In this document: positions 33,201 to 40,534 of the stretch, in pieces
Layout: the number at the start of each line of letters is the position of its first letter
Position numbering within the stretch: the stretch's first letter is position 1
Assembly: GCF_002904295.1 (NCBI RefSeq)
Contig: NZ_PPHG01000097.1
Span: 227,191-291,190, forward strand
DNA: 64,000 nt
Source: Amycolatopsis sp. CA-128772
Lineage (GTDB): Bacteria > Actinomycetota > Actinomycetes > Mycobacteriales > Pseudonocardiaceae
Direction: 5' to 3'
The notes under the pieces: model-generated
The model's database searches: none
Told to the model about the DNA's origin: nothing
What the model saw: only the letters and a program-made list of their open reading frames with translations
Translations under genes and position numbers: made by a program

Positions 33201-33853
33201 CCGCTGCGGTAGAGGGCGAGCATGAGCGACTCCCGCAGCGATTCGCGCAGCGGGTGCTCACCGGCGAGCACCGCCAGCTCGGGCGCCAGATCGAGGTGCC
33301 CGCCGAGGGCGAGCAGCGCTTCGGCCCGCCGTTCGAGGGTGTTCAGCCGCAGCTCGGCGAGGTATTCGCGGTGCCGCTCGGCGAACCCGCCGGGCACGCC
33401 GGACAGGGCCTCGCCCTGCCAGAGCGCGAGCGCGGCGTCGAGGTCGGTGATCGCGGCCCGCGGATCCCCCTGACCGAGGTGCCGTTGCGCGCGTTCGCGG
33501 TGCCGTTCGAACAGGGCGGCATCGAGCGCGTCTTCGCCGAGCAGCAGCGAGTACCCCGCCGGATCGGACACCAGGACACTGGCGGCGGACCAGCGCGAAC
33601 GGTCCGGTTCGAGCGCCCGCCGCAGCCCGGAGACGTAGGTGTGCACGCTGCCCTCGACGCTGGCGGGCGCGGAATCACCCCAGACCCCGGCGATCAGTTC
33701 GGCGCGCGGAACGGGCCGCCCGGCGTTGACGGCGAGCACCGCGAAAACGGCGCGCTGACGAGCGGGGCCGAGGCCGATTTCGGCCGCCCCGCGCCAGGCC
33801 CGCAGCGGGCCGAGGACGCCCACCCGCAGGCCGGTGTCCGCATCGCCTGGCAT
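30224..33853 (-). CDS. Giant SARP-LAL regulator: SARP/BTAD, ATPase, TPR, LuxR HTH
   Basis: The 1209-residue protein starts with an OmpR-like winged helix (residues about 10-100, RVGVLGPLRAWRG) and a BTAD domain (about 105-250, with ELGVEPGPALQRLQQQIL at its end). The AAA/STAND ATPase has intact Walker A GDAGIGKSELL and Walker B VLVLDDLQWADE. A long helical-repeat region follows, and the C-terminal LuxR HTH is LTPIEVRIAGLVAEGRSNPDIAAELSLPRR. This PimR/AfsR-like hybrid can bind DNA at both ends. Such proteins activate specialised-metabolite clusters. Its paralogue follows upstream at 34196-37519. A TCTGGGGC hairpin lies directly before the start. The target is unknown. Confidence 0.88.
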   Translation of the reverse strand: MPGDADTGLRVGVLGPLRAWRGAAEIGLGPARQRAVFAVLAVNAGRPVPRAELIAGVWGDSAPASVEGSVHTYVSGLRRALEPDRSRWSAASVLVSDPAGYSLLLGEDALDAALFERHRERAQRHLGQGDPRAAITDLDAALALWQGEALSGVPGGFAERHREYLAELRLNTLERRAEALLALGGHLDLAPELAVLAGEHPLRESLRESLMLALYRSGRPADALDVFRDARATLVAELGVEPGPALQRLQQQILAQDPSLDAPTPPVTLSRHRLFGREAETTKLAELVADVRAGRGRAVWIEGDAGIGKSELLASSLPDGPGFQRLSAAADELSTRFPLQVVLECLAIDVHSPDPRRARVAKELAGESPARRSWGPADPVLGAVDRLLALVDELCAQSPQVLVLDDLQWADEASVLVWHRLCAATRQLPLLLVAATRPAPDRAELAQLRRGVQARDGVVLDLAPLTGDDVGRLIEDQLGAPPGPGLRELAARGAGNPLYVKEMVDVLKRAGAVAVSGGEADVDDPAEFEAPRSLVAAVDRRLDFLTARTQEVLRWGALLGMEFAVGDIAAVLGSRPSDLLEPLEEAVTANVLIDTGTQLAFRHPLLRQALYDRLLAGTRAALHRQAAEALAGIGAPVKRVAEQLVAAPATVDEWVLDWLAAHHAAVSTRAPLIAVELLERALAACAATDPRRETLLVALVKVLFRLERSPEALARQAIDVAVEPDAVEEMRHVLAAMRHRRGDTDGAVATLAASIDDPGVPELWRVKHRQLLANFRRGDLSDLDSAERTAHETKALAGGDRYLTAHALQSLWLVDSVRREHDRALGHVDAAIEAVGDEHELADLHLDLLDNRVFTLQNLDRLAEAGDALRAAGEVAARHALPVGLQVSAAVHRYWEGRWDEALVELDTVIEDGPAITFNGLREPGPAALLLHGVAALIAGRRDDRAQAAAHLDAAEEYAPATGAERESFDFLLVADALAAEQRGDRAGAMAVLEPILNPTYAQMMLRHQWLPAFVRLAMEQDDVVRARRALAVCEEEAAKERRPARAHAAASWCRGLIEEDPAPVLATAEHFRAAGRRPELASALEDAAVLLARTGRLDAAHAAFEQAAELYTTLAARWDLRRAETRLRRLGVRRGALFSPIRPGHGWDSLTPIEVRIAGLVAEGRSNPDIAAELSLPRRTVQAHVARLLGKLETPSRSGVADAFRRRP

Positions 33854-33868
33854 GTCGTTGCCGTCCCC

Positions 33869-33888
33869 TCTGGGGCGCAGGCCCCAGA
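33869..33888. repeat. TCTGGGGC/GCCCCAGA hairpin in the leader of the 33853 gene
   Basis: An 8-bp perfect stem with a 4-base loop, TCTGGGGC-GCAG-GCCCCAGA, sits 15 bases upstream of the ATG on the transcribed strand, just 5' of a GAGGGGA ribosome site. The same stem occurs near the start of the paralogous gene (37468-37486). Confidence 0.65.
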
Positions 33889-34082
33889 CCCCATTCCCCC
33901 AGGGACATCTAGCTACCGACTACTCCGGTGACCTTACCGACGCGCTGCCGGGGGGCAAGGTTGCGCATTCAACCCCAGCATCTCGGCAACCGGCGGCCGA
34001 GGAACCAGGAGCGGCAGGCGAGGTCAGCGGGGCGGACACGGCGCGACAAGGCAGCGGCGGGCGGCGCTTAGCGGGCCGGCTG

Positions 34083-34173
34083 CCGCGGGCGCGAAAGCCC
34101 CTTCCCGAGCACAAAGCCCCCTCCGCGGGCGCGAAAGCCCCTTCCCGAGCACAAAGCCCCCTCCGCGGGCGCA
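34083..34173. repeat. 40-bp tandem repeat downstream of the second giant regulator
   Basis: About 2.3 copies of a 40-bp unit (phase points 34084, 34124, 34164) lie in the 342-bp gap 33854-34195. Each unit is itself two related 20-bp halves with AAAGCCCC or CAAAGCCCCC cores. No gene is seen in the gap. It could act as an iterated terminator or be a minisatellite. Confidence 0.75.
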
Positions 34174-34195
34174 CAAAACCCCCGCGAAGCAGCGC

Positions 34196-37100
34196 TCATT
34201 CCCCCGCAACAGCCCGCGACCGCACCGCATGCGCCCGCCGGATGCCGAACGGCTGCATTCGCCCCTCCGCGCGCCGGACGTCCCACACCGCGCCCATCCC
34301 CGTGTACGCCGTCAACGCCGCCCGGAACGCCGTGCGTGCCTCCGTCAGCTCGCCCGCCTCCGCCAGCAGGATCGCCGCGTCCTCGGTCGCCTTCGCCTGC
34401 TTCAGCAACCTTCCGGCCGCCCGGTAGTGCCCGGCCGCCGTCAGGACCGGGGCCGGGTCGCCCGTCACCAAGCCTCGGCAGTGCGCCGCCGCTGCTGCGT
34501 GGGCCGGTGGGACTTCGCCGTCCGGTTCGAGGAGGCGCAACGCCTCCGACGTGCGCGCCCGGTCGCCGAGGGACAACGCGATCCGGACCAGGTCCGGGAG
34601 CCACTGGTGGCGGGCCGCCGGGGGGTGGTTGTCCGCCAGCAACGGCAGCAGTGCCGCCAGCGCCGCTTCCGGGCGGCCCTCCTGCTCTGCCAGCAGGGCC
34701 CGGGCCGCCAGCAGGAAATCGCCGCCGTCGGGTTCGAGGCCCGGTGGCCACTGCCGGCGGTCGGCCGCGTCCAGGTGGGCGCGGGCCTGGGCCGGCTCGC
34801 CGCGGTGCCCGGCGATCAGCGCGCCGACGCCGTGGACCAGCAGCGCCGAACCCGGGCTGCGCAGCACGTAGGACGCCGTTTCGGCGCCGTCGCGGATGAC
34901 CGCGTCCAGCTCGGCCAGTGCCTCGGGCCAGCGGCCCAGCCAGTAGTAGTGCACCGCGCCGGCCAGGTGCATCTCGCCCGGTACCGCGCGGGTGGCGGCG
35001 ATCCGCCGGGCGGCGTCGAGGGGCTCGGCGGCCTCGTCGAGGCTGTCCAGGTTCGGCACGGTCAGCGCCGCGTCGTCCAGTGGGTGCAGCCCGGCGGGTG
35101 CCAGGGCCGTCTCTTCGCCGAGCTTCTCCAGCGTGGCCAGCAGCGACTCGTGCCGCCCGCGCCACATCTCCGGGACGTCGGCGTCGTCGAGGGTCCGCTT
35201 GAGCTCGGCGGTCGCTTCGGAGAAGTCGCCACGGCGGTAGTAGACGTAGGCCAGGATCCAGCGCATCTCGGCCGCGCGCCGGCTGTCGGACGTCCGCGCG
35301 ACCACCGAGCGCGCCTCGGCTTCGGGTTCCCGGCCGAGCCAGAACAGCAGCCGGGCCAGGGTCGCGGTCAGCGTCTCCCGCGCGTCCGGCGGCAACGTGC
35401 CCTGCGTGACCGCGTGCCGCAGCAGGTCCACGGCGACCCGCGGCTTCTCGGTGGCGACCGTGCCGATGTGCTCCAGCAGCCACGCGGTCACCCACGGGTC
35501 CACCTGCGCGGGCGCGGCGGCCAGCTGCTCGGCGACGCGCTCGGCGGGCACGCCGGCGGCGGCGAAGGCCTCCGCCAGCTGCCGGTGCAGCGCGACCCGC
35601 ATCGCCGCCGGCGTCTTCTCGTAGAGCACGCGGCGCACCAGCGGGTGCCGGAACGCCAGCCGGTCGCCCGACTCGACGAGCACCCCGGACGCGATCGCCT
35701 CGTCCACCGCACCGACCAGCGCCGTCGGCGGCCGCTCGGTGGCGACGGCGATGTCCGCCAGCGAGAACTCCCCGCCCAGCAGCGCGGCCCAGCGCAGGGT
35801 GTCGCGCGTCCCGCTGGACAGGTAGTTCAGGTACAGCGTGATCCGCGAGCCCAGCGGCGACGGGATGGTCTGGCACGAGTTGCCGTCCAGGTGCGCGTGG
35901 ACGCCGTCGAGCACGATCATCGCCTGCGCGAGCAGCGTCTCGACGATTTCCCGGACGTAGCGCGGGTTTCCGGCCGCGTAGGACACCAGCAGCTGCAGCC
36001 CCGGCCCCGGTGGCGCGCCGACCAGCTCGGTGGCCAGTTCGCGGGTGGCCGTTTCGGCCAGCGGCGACAGCGTGAGCAGGGTGATGTCATCGTTGTCGAG
36101 CTCGGCTCGCAGGTCGTCGAGCGCGGCCGGCCGTGGCACCGGACGGCACGCACCGACGAGCAGCAGCGGCAGCTGCCGCGTCTCCCGGCTCAGGTAGCGC
36201 CAGACGCGCAACGTCGTGTCGTCCGCCCAGTGCAGGTCGTCGACCACGAGCACCAGCGGTGCTTCCGCGCACAGCTCGCGGACGAGCGCGAGCACGCCGT
36301 CGACCGGGTCCTCGACGGACGGCCCGGCGAGCGCGGCCCGGCGTTCGTCGGTGGCGCGCGGGTGCACGCCGAGCGCGTCGAGCAACGGCCGCAGGGAGAA
36401 CCGCTGGTCCAGCGCGTCCGCGGCGGCGAAGGCCGGGTTGTGGTCGCGGGCCATGGCGAGCAGCTCGGCGAGCAGCGCCGTCCGGCCGCTGCCCGGTTCG
36501 CCTTCGAGCCACACCGACCGGCCCACCCCGGCCTCGAGGCCGTCGACGGCTTCGCGCAGCCGCGCCAGTTCGGCGTCCCGCCCGACGAAGATGTCCGCCT
36601 GCTCCGGCAGCGCCGCGGCCGGAAACCGCGCCGGACGCGGCGGCGGCGGCGGTGGCGGGGCCGGCGCCGGCGCCGCCGGTTTCTCCAGCAGCTCGTCGTG
36701 CAGCCGCCGCAGCGCCGGCCCGGGTTCGGTGCCCGAGGCCTCGACGAGCCGGTCGCGGACGTCGGCGTACACCGCGATCGCTTCGGTCCGCCGGTCGGCT
36801 CGGACCAACGCGCGCATGAGCAGCCCCCGCAACGTTTCGCGGAACGGGTGCTCGCGGGTCAGCGCGGTCAGTTCGGCGACGAGTTCGGCGTGCCCGCCCG
36901 ATTCCAGCACGACTTCGGCGCGCCGCTCGACCGTCGCCAGCCGCACCTCGCTCAGCCGCGCACGCTGCGCCGCGGCGAACGGCCCGGGCAGGCCGGACAG
37001 CGGAACGCCGTGCCAGAGCCCCAGCGCCTCGTCGAGCGCTTCGCGCGCGCCGCGCAGATCGCCCGCCGACTGGCGGCGTTGCGCCTGCTCGCGCAGCGCT

Positions 37101-37519
37101 TCGAACCGGTGGACGTCGATCGCGCCGGCGTCGAGGCGAAGGCAGTAGCCGGAACCGATCGACGCGAGCAGCTGCGGGCCTTCGCCCTTGGCGCGCCCGG
37201 GTTCGAGCGCGCGCCGCAAGCCGGAGACGTAGGTGTAGATGGAGCCCTGCGCGCTTTGCGGCGGCGCTTCGCCCCAGACGGCGTCGATCAGCTCCTCGCG
37301 CGAGACCGTGCGGTTCGGGTGCATCGCCAGTGCGGCGAGGACCGTCCGCCGGTGCGCGGAACCGAGGTCGAGCTCCACATCGCCCTGGAAGGCCTTCATG
37401 GGGCCCAGCAGCTGGAGTCTCACGGACGCGGTCGGGGGGTCCAGGGGGGCTTGCCCCTCGGCTGGGGTCTGGGGCTCGGCCCCAGAAGGGGGCAGCGCGG
37501 AGCCGTCCGCGGCCGACAT
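34196..37519 (-). CDS. Giant SARP-type regulator lacking Walker A lysine and LuxR HTH
   Basis: The ATG at 37519 follows AAGGGAG, a strong site. The 1107-residue protein parallels the 30224-33853 regulator: winged helix (VRLQLLGPMKAFQGDVEL), BTAD (ending EASGTEPGPALRRLHDELL), ATPase and TPR-like region. Two features differ. The P-loop reads GEPGSGRTALL, so Arg replaces the invariant Lys although Walker B (LVLVVDDLHWADD) is kept. The protein also ends where the paralogue's LuxR HTH would begin (IRRAHAVRSRAVAGE). It may bind DNA through the SARP domain alone with altered or no ATP use. Codons about 12-31 are encoded by a GC-rich hairpin element. Confidence 0.85.
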   Translation of the reverse strand: MSAADGSALPPSGAEPQTPAEGQAPLDPPTASVRLQLLGPMKAFQGDVELDLGSAHRRTVLAALAMHPNRTVSREELIDAVWGEAPPQSAQGSIYTYVSGLRRALEPGRAKGEGPQLLASIGSGYCLRLDAGAIDVHRFEALREQAQRRQSAGDLRGAREALDEALGLWHGVPLSGLPGPFAAAQRARLSEVRLATVERRAEVVLESGGHAELVAELTALTREHPFRETLRGLLMRALVRADRRTEAIAVYADVRDRLVEASGTEPGPALRRLHDELLEKPAAPAPAPPPPPPPRPARFPAAALPEQADIFVGRDAELARLREAVDGLEAGVGRSVWLEGEPGSGRTALLAELLAMARDHNPAFAAADALDQRFSLRPLLDALGVHPRATDERRAALAGPSVEDPVDGVLALVRELCAEAPLVLVVDDLHWADDTTLRVWRYLSRETRQLPLLLVGACRPVPRPAALDDLRAELDNDDITLLTLSPLAETATRELATELVGAPPGPGLQLLVSYAAGNPRYVREIVETLLAQAMIVLDGVHAHLDGNSCQTIPSPLGSRITLYLNYLSSGTRDTLRWAALLGGEFSLADIAVATERPPTALVGAVDEAIASGVLVESGDRLAFRHPLVRRVLYEKTPAAMRVALHRQLAEAFAAAGVPAERVAEQLAAAPAQVDPWVTAWLLEHIGTVATEKPRVAVDLLRHAVTQGTLPPDARETLTATLARLLFWLGREPEAEARSVVARTSDSRRAAEMRWILAYVYYRRGDFSEATAELKRTLDDADVPEMWRGRHESLLATLEKLGEETALAPAGLHPLDDAALTVPNLDSLDEAAEPLDAARRIAATRAVPGEMHLAGAVHYYWLGRWPEALAELDAVIRDGAETASYVLRSPGSALLVHGVGALIAGHRGEPAQARAHLDAADRRQWPPGLEPDGGDFLLAARALLAEQEGRPEAALAALLPLLADNHPPAARHQWLPDLVRIALSLGDRARTSEALRLLEPDGEVPPAHAAAAAHCRGLVTGDPAPVLTAAGHYRAAGRLLKQAKATEDAAILLAEAGELTEARTAFRAALTAYTGMGAVWDVRRAEGRMQPFGIRRAHAVRSRAVAGE
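37468..37486. repeat. TCTGGGGC/GCCCCAGA hairpin inside regulator codons
   Basis: The stem TCTGGGGC-TCG-GCCCCAGA lies within codons 12-17 of the 37519 regulator. A second hairpin (AGGGG...CCCCT, about 37443-37458) is adjacent. It matches the stem before the paralogue, suggesting a mobile or conserved palindromic element that was translated in this copy. Confidence 0.6.
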
Positions 37520-37692
37520 CGGTCTCCCTTCGTGCGCGACGAACCGTCACGCGCCGGATGCCTGCCGTGAGCATACGCGGAAGCGGTGAACCGGCAGGCA
37601 AGGATGGCGGACATTCGGGCAACGCGCGGGCGGGCGGGTTCCGCGCCGGGCCCGCGGTGCGCCACGCTCGGGAAGCCCGAGAGGAGCCGCGG

Positions 37693-37938
37693 ATGCCGAC
37701 CGAAGACATGCAGCGGGCCGCCGCCTGCTTCGCGCACGCCGTCGAAGCGGCCCGTTCGCGGCTTCGCGACGTCAACAGCGAGATGGCGGTGGCGCAGGCG
37801 TCGTGGCGCGGCGACGCGTCGGTGCGGTTCGGCCAAGCGATGCGCGACTGGGAGCAGGAGTACGACGTGATCCTGTCGCGGCTGGCGGAGCTGCTGGAGG
37901 CGACCGGCGGCCCGATGCCGCGGCCGCGGCTGCCGTGA
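37693..37938 (+). CDS. WXG100-like small secreted-type protein, first of pair
   Basis: The ATG at 37693 follows GAGGAG, and the product is 81 residues. It is a two-helix hairpin with the turn W-R-G in VAQASWRGDASVRFGQAM, matching the W-x-G turn of WXG100 (EsxA/EsxB) proteins. These dimerise and leave the cell by type VII secretion or chaperone partners. Its stop overlaps the start of a second protein of the same size. No EccC ATPase or other machinery is in the window. The order of two giant SARP regulators, the WXG pair and a LuxR protein suggests regulated deployment. Confidence 0.72.
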   Translation: MPTEDMQRAAACFAHAVEAARSRLRDVNSEMAVAQASWRGDASVRFGQAMRDWEQEYDVILSRLAELLEATGGPMPRPRLP

Positions 37939-38180
37939 CCCGGCTCGACTTCAGCTTCGCCGACCTGGTCCTCGACCGGATGGGCGGCATCACCGGGGAG
38001 CTGGGCGAACTGCTCGCCGAGCTGGAGTCCCGGGTGGAGCCGGGGCTGGCCGGCTGGACGCCCGAGGCGAGGGAGGCGTACCTGCGCGCGCGGCGCGACT
38101 GGGCCCGCGCGGCCGAGCGGATGCCCGGCTGCCTGGAGCGGGCGCGGGCGGCGTTCGGCGAGCTGTCTTCACGGGCGTGA
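37935..38180 (+). CDS. WXG100-like small protein, second of pair
   Basis: The GTG at 37935 overlaps the previous stop by 4 bases (GTGA), and the product is also 81 residues. It is helical with the turn GWTPEAREAYLRARRDW, where the usual W-x-G is W-T-P; the conserved Trp and following Glu/Tyr pattern are kept. Equal size and translational coupling suggest a heterodimer with the first protein. It is 46 bases upstream of the LuxR gene at 38227. The WXG100 assignment is less certain for this one because Gly is missing from the turn. Confidence 0.62.
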   Translation: MTRLDFSFADLVLDRMGGITGELGELLAELESRVEPGLAGWTPEAREAYLRARRDWARAAERMPGCLERARAAFGELSSRA

Positions 38181-38226
38181 AGACGGAATAGGGACGGCGT
38201 GAAGACGGCCCGGTCACACTGCGGGC

Positions 38227-38829
38227 ATGAAGCCCGTCGAAGTGAGCGTCCTCGCCTCGGACCCGATCACGCACGCCGGCGCGGTGAGCCTGCTGGACGC
38301 GCATCCGGACGTCCGGCTGACCGACCTCGTGCCGGACGTGCTGCTGGTGATGGAGGACCACGTCACCGAGACCGTGCTGGGCGAGATCCGCGCGGCCAAG
38401 GCGTCCCACGTCGTGCTGGTGGTCGAGCACTTCCGCGAGAGCGACCTGATGGCGGCGCTGGAATGCGGGGTGGTGGCAGTGCTGCCGCGCCGCGAAACGG
38501 GCGGCGCCGAGCTGGTGACGGCGGTCCTCGCGGCGGGTGACGGCACGGCGAATCTGCCGCCGCGGCTGCAGGGCGCGCTGCTCGCGCAGGTGCAGCGGAT
38601 GCGCAAGGACGTCCTGGAGCCCAACGGGCTCACGCTGTCCGGGCTCGCCGCCCGCGAGTGCGACGTGCTGCGGCTGGTCGCCGAAGGGTTCGGGACGGAG
38701 GAGATCGCGGCGAAGCTGTGTTACTCCGAGCGGACGGTGAAGAACGTCCTGTACGGCCTGATGACGCGCTGCGGGTTGAACAACCGCGCCCACGCCGTCG
38801 CCTACGCGCTGCGGGCGGGCGCCATCTGA
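38227..38829 (+). CDS. LuxR-type regulator, paralogue of the 25294 gene
   Basis: The protein is 200 residues. The N-terminal receiver-like domain (VSVLASDPITHAGAVSLLDAHPDV) has LLVMEDHVTE where a receiver shows its phosphorylated Asp, so a Glu/Asp pair is shifted and normal phosphotransfer is doubtful. The HTH (LAARECDVLRLVAEGFGTEEIAAKLCYSERTVKNVLYGL) is close to that of the 25294 protein. It lies directly after the WXG100 pair and may regulate it or respond with it. The ATG has no strong ribosome site. Confidence 0.82.
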   Translation: MKPVEVSVLASDPITHAGAVSLLDAHPDVRLTDLVPDVLLVMEDHVTETVLGEIRAAKASHVVLVVEHFRESDLMAALECGVVAVLPRRETGGAELVTAVLAAGDGTANLPPRLQGALLAQVQRMRKDVLEPNGLTLSGLAARECDVLRLVAEGFGTEEIAAKLCYSERTVKNVLYGLMTRCGLNNRAHAVAYALRAGAI

Positions 38830-38877
38830 GACGTTTTCTTTGCCACTGTCACCTTTTCGTGGGCTAGGGTCGCGATC

Positions 38878-40203
38878 ATGGTGCTCACGGCAGTGGAGAT
38901 CGCGGCCTCCGTCCGGGCCGGGAAGCTCGATCCGGTGCGGGTGACCGAGGAAGCGCTGGAGCGGATCGCCGCGGCGGACGGCGTGATCGGCGCCTTCCGG
39001 CGGGTGCGCGCCGAGGCGGCCGTGAAGGAGGCCGCGGAGGTCGCCGCGCGGCCGGAGCTCGCCTCCCTGCCGCTGGCCGGGGTGCCGGTGGCGGTCAAGG
39101 ACGTCACGGAGCTGGCGGGCGAGTACGCGTCGCACGGTTCGCAGGCCGGTCCGTCCGCGCCGGTCGAGGCGGACGGCGTGATCGCGGCGCGGCTGCGGGC
39201 GGCGGGCGCGGTGGTCATCGGCCTGACGCGGGTGCCGGAGCTGTGCATCTGGCCGATGAGCGACACCCCGGACGGCATCGCCCGCAACCCCTGGGACCCG
39301 ACGTACGCGGCGGGCGGCTCGTCGGGCGGCAGCGCGGCGGCGGTGGCGGCCGGTCTCGTCCCCTTGGCCCACGGATCCGACGGAATGGGCTCGGTCCGCC
39401 TGCCGGCGGCGATGTGCGGGCTGGTCGGGCTGAAGCCGGGCGCGGACCTGCTGAGCGAAGGCGGCTGGTTCGGCATGTCGGTCCACGGCCCGCTGGCCAC
39501 GACGGTCGCCGACACGGCGTTGCTGCTGTCGGTGCTGGCTGCCGAGCCTTCGCTGGCTTCGGTGCCGTCGCCGTCCGGGGTCCGTATCGGTATGTCGACA
39601 ACGGTGCCCGTGCTGCGCACACCGGTCCCGAAGGAGCTGGTGGCGGCGGTCTCGACGGCGGCGGGCCACCTGGCGACGGCGGGCCACGCGATCGAGCCGG
39701 CGGCCCCGCGCTACCCGGCGACGATGGTCCTGGGCATGACGGCCCGCTGGCTGGCCGGCCCGGCGGCCCAGGCCCGCAGCTTCGACGTTTCGCGGTTGCA
39801 ACGCCGGACGCGAGCCCACGTCCGGGCGGGCCGGCTGGTCGAGCGGGCGGGCTTGATCCGCGCGCGCACGCGCGACCGGTGGGTCGCCCGGGCAGAGGAG
39901 TTCTTCGCGGAGCACGACGTGCTGCTGACCCCGACGCTGTCGCACTGGCCGGTGAAGGCGGCCCGCTGGCACGAGCGCGGCTGGTTGACGAACGTCCTGC
40001 CGTCGACGCGCTTGGCGGGGTTCACGGGCCAGTGGAACTTCGCGGGCTACCCGGCGATCACGGTCCCGGCGGGCCGCTCGAAGGTGTCGGGCCTGCCGAC
40101 CTCGGTGCAGCTGGTGGCGCGCCCGGGCGAGGAGTCCCTGCTGCTGGGCTTGGCGGCCCAGCTGGAGTCGGCCAACCCCTGGCCACGCACGGCCCGCAAC
40201 TGA
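38878..40203 (+). CDS. Amidase-signature family hydrolase
   Basis: The 441-residue protein carries the amidase signature. The catalytic Lys is in PVAVKDVTE, the cis-Ser in AGGSSGGSAAAVAAG, and the nucleophile Ser lies in GSDGMGSVRLPA. The more usual GGSIR is GSVR here, with Met before Gly. The family hydrolyses aryl or alkyl amides, nitrile-derived amides or glutamine. The real substrate cannot be told from sequence. The C-terminal half has a long variable segment. A 30-bp iterated repeat begins right after the stop, probably ending its transcript. Confidence 0.87.
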   Translation: MVLTAVEIAASVRAGKLDPVRVTEEALERIAAADGVIGAFRRVRAEAAVKEAAEVAARPELASLPLAGVPVAVKDVTELAGEYASHGSQAGPSAPVEADGVIAARLRAAGAVVIGLTRVPELCIWPMSDTPDGIARNPWDPTYAAGGSSGGSAAAVAAGLVPLAHGSDGMGSVRLPAAMCGLVGLKPGADLLSEGGWFGMSVHGPLATTVADTALLLSVLAAEPSLASVPSPSGVRIGMSTTVPVLRTPVPKELVAAVSTAAGHLATAGHAIEPAAPRYPATMVLGMTARWLAGPAAQARSFDVSRLQRRTRAHVRAGRLVERAGLIRARTRDRWVARAEEFFAEHDVLLTPTLSHWPVKAARWHERGWLTNVLPSTRLAGFTGQWNFAGYPAITVPAGRSKVSGLPTSVQLVARPGEESLLLGLAAQLESANPWPRTARN

Positions 40204-40210
40204 CGCACCC

Positions 40211-40378
40211 CAATGTGGCGTTGGGTGCGTCCCACGCAGCCCATGTGGCGTTCGGTGCGTTGGACGCACCCAATGTGGCGTTCGGTGCGTTGGACGCACC
40301 CAATGTGGCGTTCGGTGCGTTGGACGCACCCAATGTGGCGTTCGGTGCGTCCGACGCAACCAACGCCACATTGGGGCG
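40211..40378 (+). repeat. 30-bp iterated palindromic repeat, locus 1
   Basis: Five direct copies of a 30-bp unit start at 40211, 40241, 40271, 40301 and 40331, with core AATGTGGCGTTCGGTGCGT. An inverted copy at about 40353-40375 closes the array. Each unit has its own small hairpin (GGTGCGT-TGG-ACGCACC), and the last direct copy can pair with the inverted one. It follows the amidase stop and faces the DivIVA-like gene. A related array is at 57138-57252. Confidence 0.9.
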
Positions 40379-40407
40379 CTTGAGGGCAGCGCCGGCCGGC
40401 CCGGAAC

Positions 40408-40447
40408 TGTCGGTGCCCGCCGGTAGCGTGGAAAACGGGGGCTGCTC
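40408..40447 (+). repeat. 40-bp dispersed motif, copy B
   Basis: This is the second copy of the element at 23801-23840, with 34 of 40 bases identical and the same orientation. It starts TGTCGGTGCCCGCCGGTAG and lies between the 30-bp repeat array and the DivIVA-like gene terminator. Confidence 0.6.
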
Positions 40448-40491
40448 AGGCACGGATGCCCGGCGCGCCTCAGCACTGCCGGAAAGCAGCA

Positions 40492-40521
40492 AAGGCCGCC
40501 TCGATCACCCGAGGCGGCCTT
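40492..40521. terminator. Hairpin terminator after the DivIVA-like gene
   Basis: A 12-bp perfect stem (40492-40503 with 40510-40521) and 6-base loop lie 13 bases past the stop of the 40535-41686 gene on the minus strand. Confidence 0.82.
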
Positions 40522-40534
40522 CACGAAAGAGTTT

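Noticed and set aside
37423..37519. Later GTG start (37423) for the second giant regulator
   Set aside because: It would remove the hairpin-encoded segment, but no ribosome site precedes it, while AAGGGAG precedes the ATG at 37519.
40211..40378. Possible CRISPR array because of 30-bp periodicity
   Set aside because: Units are contiguous without unique spacers, the array ends in an inverted copy, and no cas genes are present.
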